From NCBI GenBank assembly GCA_020629055.1, contig JAHDEB010000023.1, positions 6,164-47,218 of the forward strand: 41,055 bases of DNA, given 5' to 3'. This DNA comes from Chloroflexota bacterium (GTDB lineage: Bacteria; Chloroflexota; Anaerolineae; Promineifilales; Promineifilaceae). The notes beneath the pieces are model-generated. The model was not told the origin of the DNA, did not search any database, and saw only the letters and a program-made list of their open reading frames with translations. This document shows, one piece after another, positions 1 to 8,413 of the stretch. Numbering within the stretch: position 1 is the stretch's first letter; every line of letters starts with the position of its first letter. The translations under genes were made by a program, and so were the position numbers.

Positions 1-151
1 CGCGGGCCATCACCCCATTCTCTTTAACCCCACAAGCCATATTTCCGGCAATCATGAAGCCGATGCCGCCAAACATCTTCTTTTCAGAATAGGCCGGATG
101 CGAGTTAAGATAATTCCTAATTCTCTGTGCTAATGTTTCATCGTATGCCAT
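1..151 (-). CDS. TfoX N-terminal domain protein (partial, runs off window start)
   Basis: Only the first 50 codons are present; the gene reads leftward out of the window. The ATG is the complement of 149-151, and the protein begins MAYDETLAQRIRNYL. The downstream signature, KKMFGGIGFMIAGNMACGV, is typical of the TfoX/Sxy N-terminal domain. That fold is found in competence regulators and in many small proteins of unknown function. The role here cannot be told from a fragment. It is divergent from the NUDIX gene, and the 132 bp between them carry an inverted repeat. The family call is fairly sure; the function is not. Confidence 0.75.
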   Translation of the reverse strand, partial: MAYDETLAQRIRNYLNSHPAYSEKKMFGGIGFMIAGNMACGVKENGVMAR

Positions 152-205
152 AAAAAAACTTAGATCATTTGTGCTAAGGTCGCCAGTGTCTTAATTGTTT
201 GCTTT

Positions 206-267
206 AGACCTGACCGGTTTTGAACATGTTTTCTAAAGCAATTTGGTACGTAAAACTAGTCAGGTCT
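206..267. repeat. Interrupted inverted repeat (REP-like) between divergent genes
   Basis: The arm AGACCTGAC at 206-214 is matched in reverse complement by GTCAGGTCT at 259-267. The pairing extends inward imperfectly (CGGTTTT against AAAACTA), giving 14 of 16 paired positions around a loop of about 30 bases. It lies just before the NUDIX gene. It resembles palindromic intergenic repeats common in Chloroflexota, but could also be an operator or an mRNA hairpin. Confidence 0.5.
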
Positions 268-283
268 TTGTGGTAACAAAAAT

Positions 284-886
284 ATGTTTGAAAAAAAGAC
301 GATTAAAGAAAAATTAGAGCAGAGTCCCCCGGAACTGTTTTGGTGGCGCAGATGGGCCAAACGTGCGGCAACCGGAGCATTGCTCTCGAACAAACCGGAG
401 GTCACTGGAGGAGAGGGGACCCACGTGCTGTTGATGAAGCGAGCTGATCGTCCCGGAGATCCTTGGGCCGGTGATATGAGCTTCCCCGGCGGCCGTATGG
501 ACCCGGAAGATAAAATTATTTATACAACGGTGTTGCGGGAATTTGAAGAAGAGGTCGGCTTTAAACTGGCGACCGGTGCCGATTACTTAGGCCGTTTGCC
601 AGATACGATGGCTCGGCCGCCACGCTGGAATAGACGGCCGTTCGTTGTGGCGACATTTGTTTTTTGGCAGACAGAAATACCTGATTTTAAGCCTGATCCG
701 GTCGAAGTTGCTGATTTGGTTTGGCTGCCTTTGCAGTTTTTGGCTGATCGTAACAACCGAGAGACGATGGTGTGGAAGCGACAAGACATGGAAGTTGATC
801 TGCCTTGTTATTGGTATGGGGAGTATCGATTGTGGGGGTTAACATTGCGCATGCTCGACGATTTTTTATATCGCTTAGATGTGTAA
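284..886 (+). CDS. NUDIX hydrolase, CoA pyrophosphatase (NudL)-like
   Basis: A 200-residue protein with a clear NUDIX box: GGRMDPED starts at about residue 68 and REFEEEVGF follows. The spacing from GG to RE matches the CoA pyrophosphatase subgroup rather than the shorter MutT box. The preceding LLMKRADRPGDPWAGDMSF segment also fits that subgroup. Members cleave CoA or acyl-CoA to 3',5'-ADP and phosphopantetheine, using the box glutamates to bind Mg2+ or Mn2+. The gene heads a plus-strand run and is followed 51 bp later by an acyltransferase gene. No strong ribosome-binding site is seen. Substrate preference is inferred. Confidence 0.85.
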   Translation: MFEKKTIKEKLEQSPPELFWWRRWAKRAATGALLSNKPEVTGGEGTHVLLMKRADRPGDPWAGDMSFPGGRMDPEDKIIYTTVLREFEEEVGFKLATGADYLGRLPDTMARPPRWNRRPFVVATFVFWQTEIPDFKPDPVEVADLVWLPLQFLADRNNRETMVWKRQDMEVDLPCYWYGEYRLWGLTLRMLDDFLYRLDV

Positions 887-937
887 ATCCGTTAGAAGAT
901 AATGCCAGTGGGGAAGCCGTCGGGTAAAATTTAACCT

Positions 938-1957
938 ATGTCGTTGAAAACAAAAGTTGTATTGGGGAATCAAATATTTTCGGCCGTACCGCCACATGCT
1001 TGGGATGATTTGGCACGTGGTGGGATAACCGACACCCCGTTTCAAACCCATCTGTACCAAAAAACATGGTGGGAAAATTTAGGCCGAGGTGAACTGGTTT
1101 CAGTTGTTGTTGAAGATGACGGCAACCATTTGGCGGGCCTGGCGGTTTTCCTTCTAGAGGATGGGATTTTACAATTTAACGCCTCTAAAGAAGAGACAGA
1201 CTATCTCGACATCATCGTCAAGGCTGAGCATGCCGAGGCGGTTTGGGCGGCCGTTTTTGATTCTTTGGCCAACGATTCAGATTGCCCTGCATGGCACACG
1301 CTCGACTGTTGGAACATTCCGGCCGAATCCCCTTCTAAATCTATTTTGCCCCGACTTGCCCAAGATCGGGGTTTTTCTTTAAACACAGAAATCGCTGAAG
1401 TCTGCCCTGTCATCCCGCTGAGCGGTAGTTTTGACGACTATTTGGCCGGTATTAATAAAAAACAGCGTGGGGAGATTCGGCGCAAGGTCAAGAAAGCGAC
1501 TGCGGCCGGAGTGACAATTGAAGTCATTGGGGCTGACGACGATCTGGACCAAGCGATAGATGATTTTCTACACCTGTTGCAGTGTTCCACGGCCGATAAA
1601 CAGGCATGGTTTGACGAACTTCCCAGCCGCGGTGAGGTGTTCCGCACGGTGGCCAAAGGTGCCTTGGACGCTGGCAGCTTGCTATTGATGTTCACAACTT
1701 TAGAAGACCAACGCATTTCAGCATTATTCAACTTTATCTATGATGGACGGGTTTGGGTTTATAATTCTGGCAATGACACGAGTCAACATCGTCATTTAAG
1801 CTTGGGATGGGTGTTGACCGCACATGCCATCATGCACGGTATTGAGCATGGTTGCCATTCATTCGACTTTTTGCGTGGCGATGAGACCTATAAGTACCGT
1901 TTTGGCGGGCAAGATACGGAGATTTTTCGTTTAACATTGCGTAAAGACGAGCAATAA
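938..1957 (+). CDS. GNAT-fold acyltransferase, BioF2/FemAB-like
   Basis: A 339-residue soluble protein. The basic segment KKQRGEIRRKVKKA (about residues 174-187) and the later VYNSGND...LSLGWVL...HGC..FDFLRG stretch are typical of the BioF2-like (CelD/FemAB-related) acetyltransferase domain. Members usually transfer an acyl or aminoacyl group to a cell-envelope sugar or peptide; the donor and acceptor here are unknown. It sits 35 bp before a GT4 glycosyltransferase, which suggests a shared role in building or decorating a glycan or glycolipid. No signal peptide, so it should act in the cytoplasm. The family is sure, the substrate is not. Confidence 0.8.
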   Translation: MSLKTKVVLGNQIFSAVPPHAWDDLARGGITDTPFQTHLYQKTWWENLGRGELVSVVVEDDGNHLAGLAVFLLEDGILQFNASKEETDYLDIIVKAEHAEAVWAAVFDSLANDSDCPAWHTLDCWNIPAESPSKSILPRLAQDRGFSLNTEIAEVCPVIPLSGSFDDYLAGINKKQRGEIRRKVKKATAAGVTIEVIGADDDLDQAIDDFLHLLQCSTADKQAWFDELPSRGEVFRTVAKGALDAGSLLLMFTTLEDQRISALFNFIYDGRVWVYNSGNDTSQHRHLSLGWVLTAHAIMHGIEHGCHSFDFLRGDETYKYRFGGQDTEIFRLTLRKDEQ

Positions 1958-1992
1958 CGGCACTCACGAACGGCCGAAGCGAAGATAAGATC

Positions 1993-3261
1993 ATGAATTC
2001 ACAACCAGAACAAATTAAACGTATCGCCATGCTATCGGTGCATACATGTCCATTGGCGATGATGGGTGGAAAAAAAACGGGTGGTATGAATGTCTATGTC
2101 CGAGACTTGGCTCGAGAACTAGGTCGCCAAGGATATATGGTTGACGTATTCACCCGATCTGAAGATGAATGCCAGCCACAGGTTAAACATGATTTAGGGT
2201 ATGGCGGCCGTGTGATCCATATTAAAGCGGGGCCAGAGATTCCGGTTCGGCCGCCTGAAATCATCGCCCATATCGACGAATTTGTAGATGGATTGCTCGC
2301 TTTTGCCGAGGAAGAAGGGGCGGTTTATGACGTTATCCATTCGCATTACTATTTGTCTGGATTGGTTGCAGAACGGCTAAAACAGGTTTGGTGCGAACGC
2401 TTTGGGCGAAAAATTTCGATTGTACAGATGTTCCATACGTTGGGGCATATGAAAAATAAGATTAATCCTCGACCGGAAGAGCGTGCGCCACAGGCTCGGA
2501 TCGATGCGGAGGCCCACATCATTCAAAATGTGGCCGACGTGATTGTGTCGGCAACACCGGCCGAAGTGGAACAATTGCAAATATTGTACGGTGCAGACCC
2601 ATCTAAGATTCAAATTTTGCCTCCTGGGGTCGATTTAAATCGATTTTCACCCCAAAATCGGACAGCGGCTAAAGAGAAGCTCGGCATAGACCCTGCTGGG
2701 TTTAACATTATGTTTGTTGGCCGCATCGAACCGTTAAAAGGGATTGATGCGTTCATCGAAGCTGCTTCGATACTGTGGGAGCATCATCCGGCCGAAATGC
2801 AGGTGGCCCACTTTACGATTGTTGGGGGAGACCCATGGGCGGAAAACCCGGAAACTGAGATGGCTCGATTGCAAGCGCTGCGTCATCAGCTCAATGTAGA
2901 GCAGCTGGTCGGTTTTGTCGGTGCAAAGAATCAGAATGAACTGCCAACCTATTACGCTGCGGCCGATGTGGTTGTCATGCCGTCTCACTATGAAAGTTTT
3001 GGAATGGTCGCGCTAGAAGCGATGGCGATGGGGACACCGGTCATCGCTTCAGAAGTTGGGGGCCTAGCCCATTTGGTTCAAGATGGGAAAACAGGTTTTC
3101 ATATTCCACCACGGTCGGCCGATGCCTTGGCGCTGCGGTTGTGCGACCTGTTGTTTAACCCCAAGTTGCGCGAAAAATTAGGCAAACAGGCCTTAGAATA
3201 TGCACAAACCTATGATTGGAAGCTGATCGCGGCCAAGATGGGTGACGTTTACACCCTTTAG
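1993..3261 (+). CDS. Glycosyltransferase family 4, MshA/sucrose-phosphate-synthase-like
   Basis: A 422-residue GT-B enzyme. The N-terminal half opens with RIAMLSVHTCPL, then GGKKTGGMNVYVRDLARELG, a glycine-rich acceptor-side loop seen in MshA-like and sucrose-synthase-like GT4 enzymes. HSHYYLSG follows at about 116. The C-terminal half has FVGRIEPLKGID (about 240), then PSHYESFGMVALEAMAMGTPV, which contains the E-x7-E nucleotide-sugar motif (about 331-351). These are retaining enzymes using a UDP- or GDP-sugar; the acceptor cannot be read from sequence. It lies between an acyltransferase and a sugar ABC importer on one strand. Confidence 0.85.
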   Translation: MNSQPEQIKRIAMLSVHTCPLAMMGGKKTGGMNVYVRDLARELGRQGYMVDVFTRSEDECQPQVKHDLGYGGRVIHIKAGPEIPVRPPEIIAHIDEFVDGLLAFAEEEGAVYDVIHSHYYLSGLVAERLKQVWCERFGRKISIVQMFHTLGHMKNKINPRPEERAPQARIDAEAHIIQNVADVIVSATPAEVEQLQILYGADPSKIQILPPGVDLNRFSPQNRTAAKEKLGIDPAGFNIMFVGRIEPLKGIDAFIEAASILWEHHPAEMQVAHFTIVGGDPWAENPETEMARLQALRHQLNVEQLVGFVGAKNQNELPTYYAAADVVVMPSHYESFGMVALEAMAMGTPVIASEVGGLAHLVQDGKTGFHIPPRSADALALRLCDLLFNPKLREKLGKQALEYAQTYDWKLIAAKMGDVYTL

Positions 3262-3301
3262 CCGTCATTGAATGATAGGGGGTGGAATTTTTTAGGGGGT
3301 C

Positions 3302-4174
3302 GTGCGAAGATTGCATATGGGCTCTTTCCGCCACCAATTTTCTTCCATTTTTAATCGCGATATAGTCTATGTGGCCCCGTGGCTTATCGGGACGCTGATT
3401 TTGGTGGTTGTCCCTACACTGTCGCTTTTTGGGCTAGCTTTTTGGGAAGATGAGGCTCTCTCTGCTGGGGCGATCGGCCGGTTGATTGAATCTGATCTGG
3501 TGCGCCTATCGTTTTTTAACAGCCTGTTTTTCGTTTCAATCGCAGTACCGGTGCGCATTTTGGGGGCATTCTTTTTAGCCCTTTTGCTGCGGCCGAACCG
3601 GCTTGGCCCTGCCCGAGCGGCTGTGTTTTTACCCTCAGTTATCCCTCCGCCAGCTTGGGCACTAATCGGACTCTGGCTGTTTAACCCCCTTAACGGCCCC
3701 ATCAATTTAGTTTTACAAGGATTGGGATTTTCGGCCGTTAATTGGCTGGTTAACGCCAATGCGACCCGAATCATGTTTGTGATTTTGTCCGGCTTTCAGT
3801 TAGGCGAAGGGTTTGTTGTACTTCTGATCGGCCGCGCTTTAATCCCTGATCATTTATACGATGCGGCCCGCATCGATGGGGCGGGGCTGTTTGGCCGATT
3901 TTGGACCATTACCCTGCCGTTGATGGTCCCTTGGTTGGCACTTTTAACCGGCCGCGATCTGCTTGTAAGCTTGCAAGGGACATTTACACCGTCGTTTGTG
4001 ATCACTTACGGTGGCCCCTACTATTCGACGACCTTTTTACCTCTATTAATTTATGAATTGGCTTTTGACTTTCGGGACCCTGCACTTGTTGCTTTGGTGA
4101 TGCTCGTTGTATTTTCGACCTTGGCCGGGGTTGGTCTATGGCTGTGGCGGGGGGTGGCTTTTCGTGACGGGTAA
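3302..4174 (+). CDS. Sugar ABC transporter permease 1 (MalF/UgpA type)
   Basis: A 290-residue inner-membrane protein with about six hydrophobic helices. The EAA-loop region reads YDAARIDGAGLFGRFWTITLPLMVP (about residues 183-208), the contact site for the ATPase. WLIGTLILVVVPTLSLFGLAF is the first helix. It pairs with the next gene to form a CUT1-type sugar channel. The given start is a GTG just after an AGGGGG stretch; an in-frame ATG at 3317 is a reasonable alternative. It begins 40 bp after the glycosyltransferase and its end overlaps the next permease, so the genes are probably co-transcribed and translationally coupled. Confidence 0.87.
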   Translation: MRRLHMGSFRHQFSSIFNRDIVYVAPWLIGTLILVVVPTLSLFGLAFWEDEALSAGAIGRLIESDLVRLSFFNSLFFVSIAVPVRILGAFFLALLLRPNRLGPARAAVFLPSVIPPPAWALIGLWLFNPLNGPINLVLQGLGFSAVNWLVNANATRIMFVILSGFQLGEGFVVLLIGRALIPDHLYDAARIDGAGLFGRFWTITLPLMVPWLALLTGRDLLVSLQGTFTPSFVITYGGPYYSTTFLPLLIYELAFDFRDPALVALVMLVVFSTLAGVGLWLWRGVAFRDG

Positions 4175-4985
4175 AAGGGTGATGGCCGGCCGCTTTGCGC
4201 TGGCGATTTTGATTGCAGCTTTGTTTACCTTGCCGGCGGCACTGGCCGTTTTGGGTTCATTGTTCCCCATTGGCCTGTGGGACGTTACCGATTGGACGAC
4301 AAACCTGTTTACTCCTCATTGGAGCAATTATCGAACGCTTTTTCAGACGATTGATGGTGGACGACAGTTAGGGAATTCGCTTCTCGTAGTCATTGTAGGT
4401 GTGCCGGTTTCAATTATTACATCATCCTTGGCCGGATTCTTTATCGTGAATCAACCTCAACCGTGGCGCAGGTGGTTGGTGGTGTTTGCAATTGTCACGA
4501 TGCTGATACCACCATCGGCCGTGTGGCTGCTGCGGTTTCAGGTGTTCCAGCGCTTGGGACTGCTTGACACGCTCTTTGCGCTGATTGCGCCTGCATTTGC
4601 AGGGGGGAACTCTCTGTTTGTGCTGGTCTATTTTTGGGCCTGGTCACAAATCCCGACAGAATTATTTGAGGCGGCCAAGATCGATGGGGCGGGGTTTTTA
4701 ACCCGCTGGCGACGCGTTGCGATGCCGTTGGTGCGCCCGGCAACCGCTGCTGTCGGGCTGTTGGCGTTTATGCTGTTTTGGGGCAGCTTTATCGAACCGC
4801 TTTTGTTTATTTATGATCCGCACAAATACACATTGCCGATCGGGCTGCAACTGCTGAATCAGCTAGACTCTACCAATCGGCCGCTGCTGTTGGCCGGTGC
4901 CGTTGTCGCCATGGCCCCACCAATTGCGCTATTTGCCGTTGCACAAAGATGGTTTTTGCATGGAAGCGTGATCGATGAAGGCTAG
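4164..4985 (+). CDS. Sugar ABC transporter permease 2 (MalG type)
   Basis: Second channel subunit, about 274 residues with six hydrophobic helices. The EAA loop is present as LFEAAKIDGAGFLTRWRRVAMPLVRP. The open frame extends upstream, but those residues (CGGGW and so on) are unlike the family. I therefore start at GTG 4164, which has a GGGGGG stretch about 9 bases upstream; ATG at 4182 is possible. The start overlaps the first permease by 11 bp and the end overlaps the binding-protein gene by 11 bp, a tight translational chain. No ATP-binding subunit follows. Confidence 0.85.
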   Translation: MTGKRVMAGRFALAILIAALFTLPAALAVLGSLFPIGLWDVTDWTTNLFTPHWSNYRTLFQTIDGGRQLGNSLLVVIVGVPVSIITSSLAGFFIVNQPQPWRRWLVVFAIVTMLIPPSAVWLLRFQVFQRLGLLDTLFALIAPAFAGGNSLFVLVYFWAWSQIPTELFEAAKIDGAGFLTRWRRVAMPLVRPATAAVGLLAFMLFWGSFIEPLLFIYDPHKYTLPIGLQLLNQLDSTNRPLLLAGAVVAMAPPIALFAVAQRWFLHGSVIDEG

Positions 4986-6195
4986 TCGATCACTTCTCTG
5001 GCTGTTGTTTGGCTTGATTGTGTTGACTCTAACGAGCTGCCAGCAAGATCAAGCAGCTGAAAAAACGACTGTTTCTTTCGCATTTGCGGGGGATGCGGCC
5101 GAATTTGATGCCTATACCAAACTAATCCTTACATTTGAAAATCAGCACCCAAATATCGATATTCAGATGCGCCATGCCCCATCCCGGCAAGACTTTCAGC
5201 AAAAACTGGTGACGATGCTTGACGCCGGTTCACCGCCCGATGTGGTGTTGCTCAACTACCGGCGCATCGCCCGTTTTGTAGCAGATGGGGATCTACATCC
5301 TGTAGGGTCGCACGCGGCCGAATTAGACATAGAGCGAGAGGCGTTTTTCCCCATAGCCCTAGATGCCTTTACCTATCAAGATGAACTATGGTGTGTGCCG
5401 CAAAATATCTCTAGTTTGGTGGTGTATTTTAATCAAGATTTATTCGACCTGGCAGGGGTGGCATACCCGGCCGCGGGTTGGGATTGGGACGACTTTTTAC
5501 AAGCGGCTATCGACCTAACTGATGAGCCGAAAAGATATGGGGCTGGGGTCGAACCGAACCTCTATCGGTTGGCCCCGTTTGTGTGGCAGGCGAACGGTGC
5601 GGTTTATGATGAGAATCTGGATCTATTGCCACCGATCGAGCCCAATATCCGCGCAATGTCGAGGTTTACGGCGCTACAGACGGTTTATCAGGTTGTGCCA
5701 GACCAGACTGCGGCCGCTGCACAATCGGTTGAAGAGCGCTTTTTGGCTGGGCACATCGGCATGCTTTTTGATAGCCGCCGCTTAACGCCAACGCTGCGCC
5801 AAGCGGCTGATTTTCGGTGGGATGTCGCCCCTTTGCCACAGGGTGAACGGGTGGCGAGCGTTTTGCATAGTGATGGGTACTGCTTGGGGCGATCCCCTTC
5901 GGCCGCAACGCTAGAATTTATCCGTTTTGCAACATCTGAGACGGGGCAAAGGCTCATGGCGGAAACCGGCCGAACGGTTCCTTCTTTGCAATCGGTCGCC
6001 CATTCAACCCCGTTTTTAGACAGCACACAGCCGCCGGCTGCTAGTCACATTTGGCTAGACGGGGTGGAACATCTAGAACGGGTTCCACATCACCCCGATT
6101 GGATTCAATGGGAGAAGGAAGTTTCGGCTGAGTTGAGTCAGCTGTTTTACGGGAATATCACCCTTGAAATGTTTCTAGAAACCCTTGAAAATTAA
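4975..6195 (+). CDS. Sugar ABC transporter solute-binding lipoprotein
   Basis: A 406-residue extracytoplasmic binding protein of the family 1 (MalE/UgpB) type. The N-terminus is a lipoprotein signal peptide with lipobox LTSC, the lipidated cysteine being residue 22. Later landmarks are ILTFENQHPNIDIQMRHAP, the SPPDVVLLNYRRIARFVADGDL hinge region and a GRSPSAATLEFIRF stretch. It captures a sugar or polyol and delivers it to the two permeases just upstream. The ligand is unknown. The binding protein is last in the gene order, which is less common than first. Confidence 0.86.
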   Translation: MKASRSLLWLLFGLIVLTLTSCQQDQAAEKTTVSFAFAGDAAEFDAYTKLILTFENQHPNIDIQMRHAPSRQDFQQKLVTMLDAGSPPDVVLLNYRRIARFVADGDLHPVGSHAAELDIEREAFFPIALDAFTYQDELWCVPQNISSLVVYFNQDLFDLAGVAYPAAGWDWDDFLQAAIDLTDEPKRYGAGVEPNLYRLAPFVWQANGAVYDENLDLLPPIEPNIRAMSRFTALQTVYQVVPDQTAAAAQSVEERFLAGHIGMLFDSRRLTPTLRQAADFRWDVAPLPQGERVASVLHSDGYCLGRSPSAATLEFIRFATSETGQRLMAETGRTVPSLQSVAHSTPFLDSTQPPAASHIWLDGVEHLERVPHHPDWIQWEKEVSAELSQLFYGNITLEMFLETLEN

Positions 6196-6248
6196 TCTGC
6201 AACTAATCTATTTCCAACGGCGTATTGAGCAGCGGAAGAGTTAACCAC

Positions 6249-6316
6249 TTTACATAACATAAATATTGTGTAAAATTTTCTCTGAAAATGAGGAAAAGGT
6301 TAATGAAAATTTAACC
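6249..6316 (+). promoter_or_regulatory. Likely mscL promoter with two small dyads
   Basis: TTTACA at 6249-6254 and TAAAAT at 6271-6276 are separated by 16 bases and fit a sigma-70-type promoter. TTTACA is also mirrored by TGTAAA at 6269-6274. A second inverted pair, GGTTAA at 6298-6303 and TTAACC at 6311-6316, lies in the leader. The mscL ribosome-binding site AGGAGA is just downstream. The dyads could be operators or chance in AT-rich DNA. Confidence 0.45.
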
Positions 6317-6339
6317 CAAAATACTATAGGAGAATTTCA

Positions 6340-6741
6340 ATGTTAAAAGAATTTCGGGATTTCATAGCAAAAGGCAACGTCATGGACCTTGCCGTCGCGG
6401 TCATCATCGGTGGCGCGTTTGGTGCAATTGTTACGTCATTGGTCAACGACATCATTATGCCACTGGTTGGCTTGGTGCTTGGCGGCCGCAGCTTCGACAA
6501 TATGTTCGTGTCGCTAGACGGCAGCGCATATGCGACATTAGCGGCAGCTCAAGAAGCTGGTGCAGCGACCTTAAATTATGGTCTGTTTATCAATGCGATT
6601 ATCAACTTCTTGATCATCGGCTTTGTGATTTTCTTGATGGTTAAACAAATCAACAAGATTAATCCGCCTGAAGAGCCAGCACCTGCTGGACCAACGGCCG
6701 AAGAGCTATTGGCAGACATTCGCGACCTGTTGAAAAAATAA
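6340..6741 (+). CDS. mscL: Large-conductance mechanosensitive channel MscL
   Basis: A 133-residue protein of normal MscL length. It begins [20 protein letters not shown], the conserved amphipathic N-terminal helix plus the start of TM1. [21 protein letters not shown] completes the pore-lining helix. TM2 is [20 protein letters not shown], and the C-terminal helical bundle carries [12 protein letters not shown]. It forms a homopentameric inner-membrane pore that opens under membrane tension and releases solutes on osmotic downshock. An AGGAGA site lies 8 bases before the ATG. It appears to be a single-gene unit with its own promoter and terminator. Confidence 0.97.
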   Translation: MLKEFRDFIAKGNVMDLAVAVIIGGAFGAIVTSLVNDIIMPLVGLVLGGRSFDNMFVSLDGSAYATLAAAQEAGAATLNYGLFINAIINFLIIGFVIFLMVKQINKINPPEEPAPAGPTAEELLADIRDLLKK

Positions 6742-6760
6742 AATTTTTGACGGAAAAGCA

Positions 6761-6800
6761 AAAAGGGCTGGTCGGAATTTCCGACCAGCCCTTTTTTGTT
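6761..6800. terminator. Bidirectional intrinsic terminator between mscL and M48 gene
   Basis: A 15-bp perfect stem, AAAAGGGCTGGTCGG at 6761-6775 and its complement at 6781-6795, closes on a 5-base loop. It runs into a T-rich tract on the plus strand and an equivalent one on the minus strand. It lies between convergent genes ending at 6741 and 6818, so it should stop transcription from both sides. Confidence 0.92.
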
Positions 6801-6817
6801 GCCTGTTTTTTGTTTCG

Positions 6818-7708
6818 TTAATCGATGTATTCAGGCGGGACACCGTTTGGAAAGTTCTCGTTGACGAAATCTTCGATGCCTTGAATCCGATTGCCTGGAT
6901 CGGGGTGGGTGCTCATAAATTCCGGTTGCCGAGCACCGCCTCCTGATGCGGCCAAGATCTCCATGACGCGGGTCATTGAGGCGGGATTGTAACCGGCTGA
7001 CATCATGATTTCTAAGCCAAGATGGTCAGACTCGAGTTCATCTTCACGGCCGTATTTCATGTTAACCATGCCACCGATCATTTGAGCCATGCGGGCGGTG
7101 CCTTGGCATGACGAACCGCCGTCACATGCCGCCATCACAACTGCGCCGGTTAACCCCTCGGTTAGCTCTTGTTTGGCGATGCGTTGTGCACCGTGCCGGG
7201 CGATAACGTGGCCGATTTCATGCCCCAAAACACCGGCAAGCTGGGCTTCTGTCTCTAGTTGATTAAATAGAGCAGCCGTAATAAATGTGGGGCCACCGGG
7301 CAATGCAAAGGCGTTAATCACCTGATCATCAGCCAACAGCGTAAATTCAAACGGATATTCTGAAGTGGCCGCAAAGCTGTTGCGTACTAAGTTTTCACCC
7401 ACCATGTCGACCAATGCTTGCGCTTCGGGGTCAGGATCTAGCCCACCGTGCTGTTGCACCATTTGGGGAACAGCCTGTAGCCCCATCGTTATTTCTTGAT
7501 CTCGGGTCAGGCTAATATATTGAACTTCGCCGGTGGTTGGGTTGACTTCTCTTTTGCTTAAAAAAGAAAAAAATGCGAATGCGGCCACGACGAGGCCGAT
7601 GATGAGACGCATTTTTAAGGCGCTGCCTGCCCCGTTGCGTGGGGTTCCACGCCTGCGAATCGTTTGCCCATTGGGGGCGCGTCGGGTTGATTGTCTTTGA
7701 TATGTCAT
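6818..7708 (-). CDS. Membrane-anchored M48 family zinc metallopeptidase
   Basis: A 296-residue protein. A basic N-terminal tail (residues 1-33) is followed by a single hydrophobic anchor (about 34-52), then a catalytic domain. The zinc motif HEIGH is at residues 163-167. The third ligand is likely E224 in the ELESD context, with D228 as the usual supporting acidic residue. This is the BepA/YcaL/Oma1-like M48 branch, linked in other bacteria to envelope protein quality control. The orientation of the anchor suggests an extracytoplasmic catalytic domain, but this is inferred. Two cysteines (195 and 201) may form a disulfide. It is probably co-transcribed with the membrane-protein gene 18 bp upstream. 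Confidence 0.9.
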   Translation of the reverse strand: MTYQRQSTRRAPNGQTIRRRGTPRNGAGSALKMRLIIGLVVAAFAFFSFLSKREVNPTTGEVQYISLTRDQEITMGLQAVPQMVQQHGGLDPDPEAQALVDMVGENLVRNSFAATSEYPFEFTLLADDQVINAFALPGGPTFITAALFNQLETEAQLAGVLGHEIGHVIARHGAQRIAKQELTEGLTGAVVMAACDGGSSCQGTARMAQMIGGMVNMKYGREDELESDHLGLEIMMSAGYNPASMTRVMEILAASGGGARQPEFMSTHPDPGNRIQGIEDFVNENFPNGVPPEYID

Positions 7709-7726
7709 GATGTTATTTCCTCCGCT

Positions 7727-8224
7727 CTAATCCTCGATCCACTCATCGCCTTCATACATCTCATCTTCAAATATTTCGTAGAGCCCGCCTACACATGCAC
7801 CAAATAGAACGTGGACCCACGCCATGTTGGTAGACCGCAGGCCAGACATCCACGGGAAGAAGAGGTCTGAAAAGAAGTAAAAGTTGATCGCGTAGAATGC
7901 TAATCCTAATAAGCCCCCGCCGAAAATGCCGACTAAAATGCCCCAACGATGAATGATGAGTGCGATTAAGCCGGCCGCTAAAAATGAGATGATGAGGTGG
8001 GTAATGACACCGATAATCAATGAACCTGCATTAAGCGGATTCCACAAGGCGCTGGCCCCCATCACCATAGATGCGATTAATTTGATGAACGTGGCCATGG
8101 TGCCACCAGCGGCCGTGGCCGCCATTGAGCCGGTTACCAGAAAGACGATGCTGCTGATAATGCCTGCCCATCCGACAGCACCCCAGTCGGTGTCGGCATA
8201 AATGGGTACGTTTTTATCTTCCAT
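7727..8224 (-). CDS. Small polytopic membrane protein, unrecognised family
   Basis: A 165-residue protein with about four hydrophobic segments: WAGIISSIVFLVTGSMAAT, a Gly/Ala-rich stretch with LIASMVMGA, LIIGVITHLIISFLAAGLIALII, and GIFGGGLLGLAFYAINFYFF. It ends in an acidic tail (EIFEDEMYEGDEWIED). No known domain is recognised. It is translated from an ATG next to AGGAG (complement of 8229-8233). It sits 18 bp upstream of the M48 protease gene on the same strand, so it may be a partner or substrate-presenting membrane protein; that is a guess from context. Upstream DNA at 8318-8329 holds the perfect palindrome TTAGATATCTAA, a possible operator. Confidence 0.75.
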   Translation of the reverse strand: MEDKNVPIYADTDWGAVGWAGIISSIVFLVTGSMAATAAGGTMATFIKLIASMVMGASALWNPLNAGSLIIGVITHLIISFLAAGLIALIIHRWGILVGIFGGGLLGLAFYAINFYFFSDLFFPWMSGLRSTNMAWVHVLFGACVGGLYEIFEDEMYEGDEWIED

Positions 8225-8413
8225 TGATTCCTCCTAAAAATGGTTGCGAACCGCTGGCTTGGCTGCCGAACGGTTATGATCTTTACGATGTGATTTTAAG
8301 ATAGGCTCAGCTTGATATTAGATATCTAACTTTAGTAAAAATGATACCTGATTTTAGGGGATTGTGTATCGGATAGCGGGCGTTTTGGGGTCTAACTTCG
8401 ACAAGCTAAGGAT

